Shown: piece by piece, positions 18,495 to 25,700 of the stretch | How positions within the stretch are numbered: position 1 is the stretch's first letter | Layout of the letters: every line of letters begins with the position of its first letter | Origin: Lachnospiraceae bacterium MD308 | Lineage (GTDB): Bacteria; Bacillota; Clostridia; Lachnospirales; Lachnospiraceae | Length of the DNA: 36,420 bases | NCBI GenBank assembly: GCA_010206225.2 | Contig: VIQU02000038.1 | Span: forward strand, 828-37,247 | Direction: 5' to 3' | Program-made: the position numbers and the translations under genes | The notes under the pieces: model-generated | What the model was told of the DNA's origin: nothing | What the model saw: only the letters and a program-made list of their open reading frames with translations | The model's database searches: none

Positions 18495-18605
18495 AAAAAA
18501 CCCCGCCCAGACATTCTGTCTCGAATCACTTCTACACAGTCTGCTCAGTAAATACACAGATCTGTGCGAACATTACCGGACTCTCTTTCACCGTCTGCTG
18601 CGGGG
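18495..18605 (-). ncRNA. Unidentified structured RNA upstream of mgtE, ending in a U tract
   Basis: On the minus strand the two ends of a 111-nt stretch pair. CCCCGC (18605-18600) pairs with GCGGGG (18506-18501), and CAGAC (18597-18593) pairs with GUCUG (18512-18508). UUUUUU (18500-18495) follows. Inside is a second arm: AGUC/GACU (18582-18579 with 18541-18538), GUAA/UUAC (18576-18573 with 18551-18548) and the palindrome CACAGAUCUGUG (18566-18555). A competing hairpin AGACA-GAA-UGUCU (18521-18509) uses the 3' strand of the outer stem. The layout suits a regulatory leader with an intrinsic terminator, or a small RNA. It does not match the M-box or other riboswitch consensus I know. A TTGACA at 18626-18631 and AGTATA (minus TATACT) at 18606-18611 are spaced only 14 nt. 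Confidence 0.5.
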
Positions 18606-18615
18606 AGTATATGAT

Positions 18616-18644
18616 TTGCGAACCCTGTCAAGATATAGTATAAT
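18616..18644 (+). promoter_or_regulatory. Promoter of tmcAL
   Basis: TTGCGA, 17-nt spacer, TATAAT, 32 nt upstream of the ATG. It overlaps the possible minus-strand promoter of the mgtE leader, so the two could interfere. Confidence 0.6.
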
Positions 18645-18676
18645 CAATTTTAAAGAAATATACAAGGAGAATTCCT

Positions 18677-19978
18677 ATGAAAATTGTTGGGTTAATTACA
18701 GAATACAATCCATTTCACAATGGACATTTATATCATATAAGAAAAGCAAAGGAGATTACCGGGGCAGATGCCGTAATCGTAGTAATGAGCGGCAACTTCG
18801 TTCAGAGAGGCGCCCCTGCCATTATGCCGAAGCATATCCGTGCGGAAGTTGCCTTAGAAGCAGGCGTTCCCCTCGTTCTGGAGCTTCCGGTCTGCTTTTC
18901 TACAGGAAGCGCGGAATATTTTGCCGCCGGGGCTGTCTCTCTGCTGGAGCATCTGGGCTGTATCGATTCCATCTGTTTCGGGAGCGAATGCGGAGACTAT
19001 GATACTCTGGAAAAGATTGCCCTTGCGGCTCTTCATGAACCGGAAGAATACAAAAAACTCCTAAAAAGATATCTGGCGCAGGGCATCTCCTTTCCCCTTG
19101 CCAGACAATGGGCGCTTTTGGAATATTTTCATGATGAAACACTCAGAAAGGTGTTAGAACAGCCCAACAATATACTGGGCATCGAATATATCAAGGCTCT
19201 TTACCGATCGAACAGCAGCATGAAGGCGTACACGATCAAGCGGATCGTATCCGGATACCACGATGATTCCCTGCGCTCCGGCTACAGTTCTGCTTCCGCC
19301 ATCCGAAAGCTTCTGGCACATGCGGGGCATTCTCTTCACTTGGAAGACAATGAACAAAAGAGCGCCGGCATGTTTGACGAACCGAGTCTTTCTGAAGTTC
19401 TGTTCCGGCTGGAACGTGAAGTTCCAAAAGAGTGCATTCATTTTTTGGAGGACGCCTACCAGATCCGCTATCCGATTTACTCCAATGATTTTTCCGCTTT
19501 GCTTGGATACAAGCTGCTCACCGAGACAAAGGACTCCCTGACCGAATATCTGGACATCGGCGAAGAACTGGCCAACCGGATCCTGCGCCATTCCAGCGAT
19601 CTGATCACGATCGACCAGTTCTGTAATCTTTTAAAGACAAAGGATACTACTTACGCCCGCATCAGCCGGTGTCTTTTTCATGTCCTTCTCGATATTAAAA
19701 AGGAGCATATGGAAAGTTATAAAAACGCCGGTTACTGCCAGTATGCAAGAGTTCTTGGATTTCGCAAGGACGCTCAGAAGATACTTTCCCTTATTAAAAA
19801 ATACAGCGATACGCCGCTGATTACAAAACTGTCCCATGCCGCTTCCCTGTCGGAGACCGGGCAGCGGATGATTGCCGGGGACGTCTTTGCGGCGAATCTT
19901 TATGAGAGGATCGTCACGGAAAAATACAAAGAACCGTTTATCAATGAATATACACAGCAGGTTGTCGTTATCAGATAA
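18677..19978 (+). CDS. tmcAL: tRNA(Met) cytidine acetate ligase TmcAL
   Basis: Modifies the wobble cytidine of elongator tRNA-Met to N4-acetylcytidine using acetate and ATP. It is the Firmicute YlbM family, 433 aa. The nucleotidyltransferase start ITEYNPFHNGHLYHI (7-21) contains the HxGH-type motif, followed by VMSGNFVQRG and the family segment FGSECGD. AAGGAG precedes the ATG. It is divergent from mgtE and converges within 14 nt on the next minus-strand gene. Its use of acetate makes its position near pta-ackA sensible, but no operon is shared. Confidence 0.93.
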   Translation: MKIVGLITEYNPFHNGHLYHIRKAKEITGADAVIVVMSGNFVQRGAPAIMPKHIRAEVALEAGVPLVLELPVCFSTGSAEYFAAGAVSLLEHLGCIDSICFGSECGDYDTLEKIALAALHEPEEYKKLLKRYLAQGISFPLARQWALLEYFHDETLRKVLEQPNNILGIEYIKALYRSNSSMKAYTIKRIVSGYHDDSLRSGYSSASAIRKLLAHAGHSLHLEDNEQKSAGMFDEPSLSEVLFRLEREVPKECIHFLEDAYQIRYPIYSNDFSALLGYKLLTETKDSLTEYLDIGEELANRILRHSSDLITIDQFCNLLKTKDTTYARISRCLFHVLLDIKKEHMESYKNAGYCQYARVLGFRKDAQKILSLIKKYSDTPLITKLSHAASLSETGQRMIAGDVFAANLYERIVTEKYKEPFINEYTQQVVVIR

Positions 19979-19992
19979 GGAAATGATATCTC

Positions 19993-20664
19993 TTAAGGAC
20001 GGACGTCTTTCGCAAAACACCCTTCTTTTATAACGATAACCTCAAATTCCTCCGCAGATCCATCCCCGGCGCTCCAGAGTCGATAACTGCCGTCTTCTTC
20101 AATGTCCAGCATATTGTCCCGCTCAAGCGCAACGTTATCTCCCCACAGCTTTTTAAGCTTCTCTTCCTGATCGTCTTCCAGCTCAGTATAAAGCCGCTCG
20201 TAATTGCCATGATAATAATACTCATACTGCCAGAGATATTTCACAGGAAACATCTCTTTCATAGACTCCCAGTAAGCATCGCCGTCCTCTGGATACAGCG
20301 CCTCTATCAGCTTCAGACCGCCGCCCTCTTCCTTTAACTTCAGCTTTACCGGCATATGGCTTCCCGATTGGGAATATGCCTTTCCCTCAAATAATACATA
20401 TGTCTCATCCAGAATATCCGTATAGACATACAGGTATTCCCCTTCCCGCTCTGTTCCGAATAACTTGCAGGAGGCTATCTCACAGCATGGCAGATATTCT
20501 GACTCAAACGGCTCGCAGACCTGATCCAGCCTGACATACTGCGAAAGCAGATCATCTGTCTGCTCTTCTGTCAGCCCGCCAGAGATTCCTGTAATCACCG
20601 CAGCAGCCGACAATGCAGTACATAATACCAGCACGGAAACTGCGCTTAAAATTCTTTTCTTCAT
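19993..20664 (-). CDS. Exported protein of unknown function
   Basis: Not recognised. From the chosen start (MKKRILSAVSV, ribosome site GGAAGGCGG) the protein is 223 aa. A signal peptide or anchor spans about 5-26, followed by an acidic, aromatic-rich extracellular part with cysteines in the PCCEIASC segment. An ATG 27 nt upstream is possible. It lies about 90 nt downstream of the transglutaminase-like gene with no terminator between, so they may be co-expressed. Confidence 0.7.
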   Translation of the reverse strand: MKKRILSAVSVLVLCTALSAAAVITGISGGLTEEQTDDLLSQYVRLDQVCEPFESEYLPCCEIASCKLFGTEREGEYLYVYTDILDETYVLFEGKAYSQSGSHMPVKLKLKEEGGGLKLIEALYPEDGDAYWESMKEMFPVKYLWQYEYYYHGNYERLYTELEDDQEEKLKKLWGDNVALERDNMLDIEEDGSYRLWSAGDGSAEEFEVIVIKEGCFAKDVRP

Positions 20665-20757
20665 ATCCGCCTTCCTTTCTGTCAAAAGCAATCTTCACTA
20701 AACAGCCGCAAGCAATATACAAAGCAATTGTTCGATATTCTTAGTCTGTGTATGAAC

Positions 20758-21612
20758 TCAAAGTCTCTTTTTACATGCCGGATGTTTCCGGTAATCTGTA
20801 TATTTCGCATTATAATTTTTCTTAAAGCCCCTGGATTCCGCAAATAACGGATCATACAGCCTGCCGTCAATATCTACCCACACATGTATGAGTCTGCCTC
20901 TGTCTGAACAGATCGTCACCTTCTCGTATCCGCACGTTTTAGCTATATACGCGAACGCACAGGATTCTGACGCGCAGCATCCCTTATACTTTTTAAAGAT
21001 ATCATTCGCAAAGACCACGTCCCAGTCATCGGGATATTTTTTCTTTGCCGCCTGCATCGACCGGTATTGTCTGTATGGGAACTTTTTCATCCAAAGGTAA
21101 GATTTGTAAAGCTTTTTTGACCTGCTGTCCGAAGGCTTTGAAACCGCCTGCACCACCTTCTGCGCTTCCAGATAAGCATTGATTCTGGACACATTCTGCT
21201 TGGTCTCTTTGGCAATACCTTCTTTTGTTATATTGATATTGTCAGCTTTGCCATTATAAATCATCTTACCGGACTTACGGTCGAAGAAATAATAATGCCC
21301 TTTTATCTTTCTCCACCCAAAGGAAACAACTCCTTTACTGTCTGAGTAGTAGATATTTCCACCCTTCGCGAAAAACCGACTCTTTATCAGCTTGCCCTTC
21401 TGGTTTTTAAAATAATGGTTCCCTTTCTTTTTCACAAAGGATCCCTTTAAAGTCTCTACGGTCTTTTTGTGATTCCCGATCCTGATAACCGCCCCCTCTT
21501 TCTTCGCGCCGGCATCTTTTGCATATACCTTGCACGGCGCCGTATAAGAGAGCGCCAGAAGTACGACTGCGACGCAGAGCAGTATCAGTCTGTAATATGA
21601 CGTCTTTTTCAT
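20758..21612 (-). CDS. Secreted transglutaminase-like protein with wall-binding-type repeats
   Basis: Exported protein of 284 aa. The signal peptide (about 1-31) ends near CKVYAK. Residues about 55-118 hold aromatic/glycine repeats of the choline-binding type (GNHYFKNQKGKLIKS, GNIYYSDSKGVVSFGWRKI, GHYYFFDRKSGKMI) that usually attach proteins to the cell surface. The C-terminal domain has a transglutaminase-like triad: Cys in GCCASES, His in LIHVWVD and Asp in DGRLYDP. Such domains act as transglutaminases, proteases or amidases; which one is not shown. It is strongly basic and lies 37 nt behind degV. Confidence 0.85.
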   Translation of the reverse strand: MKKTSYYRLILLCVAVVLLALSYTAPCKVYAKDAGAKKEGAVIRIGNHKKTVETLKGSFVKKKGNHYFKNQKGKLIKSRFFAKGGNIYYSDSKGVVSFGWRKIKGHYYFFDRKSGKMIYNGKADNINITKEGIAKETKQNVSRINAYLEAQKVVQAVSKPSDSRSKKLYKSYLWMKKFPYRQYRSMQAAKKKYPDDWDVVFANDIFKKYKGCCASESCAFAYIAKTCGYEKVTICSDRGRLIHVWVDIDGRLYDPLFAESRGFKKNYNAKYTDYRKHPACKKRL

Positions 21613-21649
21613 GATGCATTTCCCCTGAATCTAATCTCTCATTCCCCGA

Positions 21650-22525
21650 TCACGCCTGAGAACTTAAACTCTCATCAATCACTTTGCAGCATGCAACTGC
21701 CATAGACCCCGGTCCGATATGGCAGGATACGCTTAAAGAAAGCGGATCCATATGAACCTCATATCCCGGGAATCTCGCCTCAATCTCTTTTTTCCATTCT
21801 TCCGCTTCTTCTTTTGCGCATGTATATGCCGCCATAAGATAGATCTTTTTCCCTGCAAAACGCTTTGTGATATCCTTCTCTATGGCATCCAGCATCTTCT
21901 TTTTCGCCGCTTTAAATCCTCTCACTTTTGCGAACGCATCCAGCTTCTCACCTTGAATCTGAAGCACCGGTTTGATATTGAGAACCGTGCCAAGCGCCGC
22001 GCCGGCCGCCGTCACACGGCCGCCCTTTTTCAGATATTTCAGCGTATCCACCGTAATATAGATACTCGCCTCAAGCTTTTCTCTCAGAAGCACGTCAACG
22101 ATCTCCTGCGCGCTCATGCCCTGCTCTGCCAACATAAGAGCATCCAGAACCGACTGCCGCTGGGTGATGGATATCCTCTGGTTGTCCACCACATGGACTC
22201 TTCCGTCATAATCCTGCGCAAGAGCAATCGCCGTTTCACAGGAACTGCTCAGCCCGCTGGACATAGGGATATGGATAATCTCCTCATATTCCTTCAGAAT
22301 ATCATCCCACATCTCCATCACATCCGCAGGGGATGGCTGTGAGGTAGAAATATCCGCCTCTTCCGCCAGTCTTTGATAAAACTCCTCTTGCGTGAGGGTA
22401 ATATCTTCATAATACATATCTCCATTAATATAAAACGGCATCGGCAGTACATAAATTCCCATCACCCTGGCCTGACGCTGCGTGATCCCGCTGTTACTGT
22501 CTGTCACAATTGCAATTTTTCCCAT
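21650..22525 (-). CDS. DegV family fatty-acid-binding protein
   Basis: Two-domain DegV protein, 291 aa. This family binds a fatty acid; members act as FakB, presenting exogenous fatty acid to the kinase FakA. Motifs: AIVTDSNSGI at the N-terminus, ISTSQPSPADV in the lid region, IPMSSGLSSSCE at the ligand carboxylate site and GGRVTAAGAALGTVLNIKP. No fakA gene lies in this window, so the fatty-acid kinase role is inference from family. It is 46 nt downstream of the UPF0210 gene on the same strand. Confidence 0.93.
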   Translation of the reverse strand: MGKIAIVTDSNSGITQRQARVMGIYVLPMPFYINGDMYYEDITLTQEEFYQRLAEEADISTSQPSPADVMEMWDDILKEYEEIIHIPMSSGLSSSCETAIALAQDYDGRVHVVDNQRISITQRQSVLDALMLAEQGMSAQEIVDVLLREKLEASIYITVDTLKYLKKGGRVTAAGAALGTVLNIKPVLQIQGEKLDAFAKVRGFKAAKKKMLDAIEKDITKRFAGKKIYLMAAYTCAKEEAEEWKKEIEARFPGYEVHMDPLSLSVSCHIGPGSMAVACCKVIDESLSSQA

Positions 22526-22571
22526 TCATTCAACCTCTCTTTTATCATTCTATCTCTGTTCTGAAAACACT

Positions 22572-23936
22572 TTAGTTTTTAAAGCTGTGTATCGGCGCGG
22601 GGATTCTTCCTTTTCTCCCGATAAATGCACTGCAGTCAAACTCATTGACCGGCATGATCGGCGCATACCCAAGGAGCCCGCCGAACTCTGCCGTGTCGCC
22701 TACATCCTTGCCGATTACCGGAATGAGACGGACTGCCGTCGTCTTCTGGTTCACCATGCCGATGGCCATCTCGTCCGCGATAATTCCGGATATGGTAGAA
22801 GCCTTCGTCTTTCCCGGTACGGCGATCATATCAAGCCCCACGGAGCAGACACAGGTCATAGCCTCTAATTTTTCTAACGTAAGGGTCCCCGCATTCACTG
22901 CGTCGATCATCCCCTGATCCTCGCTGACCGGAATAAAAGCGCCGCTCAAGCCGCCCACATAGGAGGAAGCCATAACCCCGCCTTTTTTTACCTGATCGTT
23001 GAGCATGGCAAGCGCCGCCGTCGTTCCCGGCGCGCCGACTCTCTCCAGGCCGATCTCTTCGAGAATCTCCGCAACACTGTCGCCGACCGCCGGTGTCGGA
23101 GCAAGGGATAGATCCACGATGCCAAAAGGAATCTTCATCCTTTTTGACGCCTCGCCTGCCACAAGCTGTCCGACTCTTGTAACCTTAAACGCCGTCTTCT
23201 TAATCGTCTCACAGAGTTTTTCAAATCCCTGCCCGCGTACCTGTTCAAGAGCGTGTTTTACCACGCCCGGCCCGCTGACGCCTACATTTATCACTGCATC
23301 GCCTTCCGTAACACCAAGGAATGCGCCCGCCATAAACGGATTATCGTCCGGCGCATTACAAAAAACTACCAGCTTCGCACATCCGATGGAATCGCTGTCC
23401 TTCGTCTCCTCGGCGGTCTGCTTTACGATCTCACCGCAAAGGCGTACCGCATCCATATTGATCCCGGTTCTGGTAGAACCTACATTGACAGAACTGCATA
23501 CACGCTCTGTACTTGCAAGGGCTTTCGGAATCGAACGGATCAGCAGCTCATCGCTTTTTGTCATGGCTTTTGATACCAAAGCGGAATATCCGCCGATAAA
23601 ATTCACACCCACCTTCTTTGCCGCCTTATCGAGTGTCTGGGCGATGGTTACATAATCCTCCGGACTGCTGCACGCCGCCCCGCCGATAAGCCCCACAGGA
23701 GTAATGGATATCCGCTTATTCACGATCGGAATCCCGAATTCCAGTTCGATCTTCTCTCCCGTCTCTACCAGATTCTCGGCAAGCCTCGTTATCTTGTTAT
23801 ATACCTTTTCGTTCAGTTTTTTCAGATCAGCATCCATACAATCCAGAAGACTGATACCCAGAGTAATGGTCCGTACGTCAAGATTCTCCTCGCTTATCAT
23901 CTGCTGTGTCTCTATTACTTCAAATTGGTTAATCAT
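22572..23936 (-). CDS. UPF0210 / PFL family protein (DUF711)
   Basis: Conserved protein of 454 aa, structurally related to pyruvate formate-lyase-like barrels but of unknown function. The family is recognised from the N-terminal [19 protein letters not shown], from [17 protein letters not shown] and from the glycine-rich [11 protein letters not shown]. The start at MINQFEVIE is preferred over an upstream ATG because GAGAGGCAGGG precedes it. It lies 22 nt behind the ACT gene. The two form a pair conserved over many Firmicutes and archaea. Confidence 0.92.
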   Translation of the reverse strand: MINQFEVIETQQMISEENLDVRTITLGISLLDCMDADLKKLNEKVYNKITRLAENLVETGEKIELEFGIPIVNKRISITPVGLIGGAACSSPEDYVTIAQTLDKAAKKVGVNFIGGYSALVSKAMTKSDELLIRSIPKALASTERVCSSVNVGSTRTGINMDAVRLCGEIVKQTAEETKDSDSIGCAKLVVFCNAPDDNPFMAGAFLGVTEGDAVINVGVSGPGVVKHALEQVRGQGFEKLCETIKKTAFKVTRVGQLVAGEASKRMKIPFGIVDLSLAPTPAVGDSVAEILEEIGLERVGAPGTTAALAMLNDQVKKGGVMASSYVGGLSGAFIPVSEDQGMIDAVNAGTLTLEKLEAMTCVCSVGLDMIAVPGKTKASTISGIIADEMAIGMVNQKTTAVRLIPVIGKDVGDTAEFGGLLGYAPIMPVNEFDCSAFIGRKGRIPAPIHSFKN

Positions 23937-23958
23937 AGATACCCTGCCTCTCTTTGCT

Positions 23959-24231
23959 TTATAATCTGTGCATCTTCTCAAAGATCTCTTCTCTCTGGCA
24001 CTGAATATTTACCCCGATCGTCTTACCGAGATCGGCAAGGTCGCTTGCAACAACCGCGATTTCTTTTGTCGTATCTGTTGTATCTACGATAGCCATCATA
24101 TTAAAGTATCCGTCCACGATCGTCTGGGAAATATCCAGAATATTAATATTCGCCTCAGCGAGATAGACGCATACCTTCGCTATAATTCCAACCTTATCCT
24201 TACCTACTACTGTAATGATACATTTTTTCAT
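23959..24231 (-). CDS. UPF0237 ACT-domain protein
   Basis: Single ACT domain, 90 aa, starting [23 protein letters not shown] domains bind amino acids or similar small ligands, so it may sense a ligand for its UPF0210 partner; that role is not proven. The open frame extends upstream, but AAGGAGG lies 6 nt before the chosen ATG. It begins 16 nt after the hydrolase gene. Confidence 0.92.
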   Translation of the reverse strand: MKKCIITVVGKDKVGIIAKVCVYLAEANINILDISQTIVDGYFNMMAIVDTTDTTKEIAVVASDLADLGKTIGVNIQCQREEIFEKMHRL

Positions 24232-24247
24232 GTTCATCCTCCTTGTT

Positions 24248-25045
24248 TCATAACGTAATAATGTCCGAAACCGTATCTCTTTTCGCAACAATAATAGGAA
24301 TATCCTCTCCTCTGTAGGGATTGTCCCCCAGACTGACCTCCAGCTTCACCGTCTCATAAGCAAGCTTGGCATAATTATTCTCCTTGCTTAAGTGCCCCAA
24401 CACTACGGCCTTCAATCCATCATGAAGTATATCACAAAGAAGTCTTCCTGACAATTCATTTGACAAATGTCCCATAGCCCCCATCACACGCTGCTTCAGC
24501 GGATAAGGATACGGCCCCACCTCAAGCATATGGATATCATGGTTGGCTTCCAGCACAATACCGTCAAGATTTTTCAGATTCTCAACAATATATGCGTCAT
24601 AGGTTCCAAGATCCGTTGCCACTGCAACAGACTCCTCACCACCCTCGATCCGGAACCCCGACGGCTCCCTTGCATCATGGGAGATGGCAAAGGGGCGGAT
24701 ATCAAGGCTGCCCAGCCGAAACCTTTCGTTTACATTAATTTCATGAAGAATCCCCTCAGGAAGCTTCCCGAGGGAATTGCATTTTTTAATACCTTCTATC
24801 GTCCCTTTCGTTGCAAATATAGGAACCTCATATCGGCGGCAAAACACCCCAAGCCCCTGAATATGATCGATATGTTCATGAGTGATCAGGATTCCGTCAA
24901 GCTCTTCACCCTTCACGTCAAGCTCCAAAAGTCCCTGTTCCACTCTCTTTTTACTAATTCCGGTGTCTACAAGCAGATGCGTACTGTCATCTCCCACATA
25001 GATACAATTCCCGCTGCTCCCGCTTGCTATACTGCATAATCTCAT
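24248..25045 (-). CDS. Metallo-beta-lactamase-fold hydrolase (YycJ/WalJ-like)
   Basis: Cytoplasmic metallo-hydrolase of 265 aa. The metal motif THEHIDHIQG, the second His in AISHDAREPSG, Asp in ATDLGTYD and a C-terminal VLGHLSKENN place it in the YycJ branch, linked in Firmicutes to cell-wall and DNA-damage phenotypes and described as a 5' exonuclease. It lies away from any walRK-like genes and behind coaE, so the link to wall signalling is not supported by context. Confidence 0.88.
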   Translation of the reverse strand: MRLCSIASGSSGNCIYVGDDSTHLLVDTGISKKRVEQGLLELDVKGEELDGILITHEHIDHIQGLGVFCRRYEVPIFATKGTIEGIKKCNSLGKLPEGILHEINVNERFRLGSLDIRPFAISHDAREPSGFRIEGGEESVAVATDLGTYDAYIVENLKNLDGIVLEANHDIHMLEVGPYPYPLKQRVMGAMGHLSNELSGRLLCDILHDGLKAVVLGHLSKENNYAKLAYETVKLEVSLGDNPYRGEDIPIIVAKRDTVSDIITL

Positions 25046-25063
25046 ATATGTAATCCTGCCTGT

Positions 25064-25654
25064 CTATATATCTTTTATGATGCGGTCAAGCTGCATCATC
25101 GTCTCCGCAAAGACACCACTGTTGTCAATCACCCTGTCGCAGTATCTTAAGAATTCGTCCTTCGGAAGCTGTGCGGCGATAATGTCATCCACCTTTTTGG
25201 CATCATATCCTCTGGAAAAGATCAGGCGCTTTTTGCGGATATCATCTTTCACGTAAATGTACCACAGCTCATCACAGATCCCGTCATAATGATCTTCAAT
25301 CAGAAGAGCCGACTCAACGATGAAAAGATTCGTATGCTTCCGCTCTTCGTGAGCGATTTTCTTACGAACTTCTTCCTTAACCGCAGGATGGACAATGGCG
25401 TTGAGAATCTCCCGCTCCTTCTGATCCTGAAATACAATATCAGCCAGAAGGCTTCGGTTCAGTTCCCCCTTCTCGTCAAGAATCTCTTCCCCGAAATGGG
25501 ATACGATCGTCTCATAGCAGGCACCGTTTTTTTTCTGAAGCTTCTTTGCTACCTTATCCGTCTGACAGATAGTTGCCCCGTATTTGTTATTCAGATATTC
25601 AAGAATCTGTGTCTTTCCAGCGCCGACTCCTCCGGTAATTCCAATAATCTTCAT
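25064..25654 (-). CDS. coaE: Dephospho-CoA kinase
   Basis: Last step of coenzyme A synthesis: phosphorylates dephospho-CoA at the ribose 3' hydroxyl. It has 196 aa. The P-loop GGVGAGKT is at 8-15. The CoaE pattern ICQTDKVAKKL, HPAVKEEVRKK and the lid segment continue normally. Two adjacent ATG codons follow AGGAGG; the second has the better spacing. It lies 46 nt downstream of polA, a common Firmicute order. Confidence 0.95.
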   Translation of the reverse strand: MKIIGITGGVGAGKTQILEYLNNKYGATICQTDKVAKKLQKKNGACYETIVSHFGEEILDEKGELNRSLLADIVFQDQKEREILNAIVHPAVKEEVRKKIAHEERKHTNLFIVESALLIEDHYDGICDELWYIYVKDDIRKKRLIFSRGYDAKKVDDIIAAQLPKDEFLRYCDRVIDNSGVFAETMMQLDRIIKDI

Positions 25655-25700
25655 CATACTCCTCCTAACATAACATCCGTTTCATCCATTGTGTATCCTG

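Noticed and set aside
18404-18676. M-box (ykoK) magnesium riboswitch upstream of mgtE
   Set aside because: The conserved GGUGAGGCUCC-type core and following M-box elements are not present; the region is listed instead as an unidentified structured RNA.
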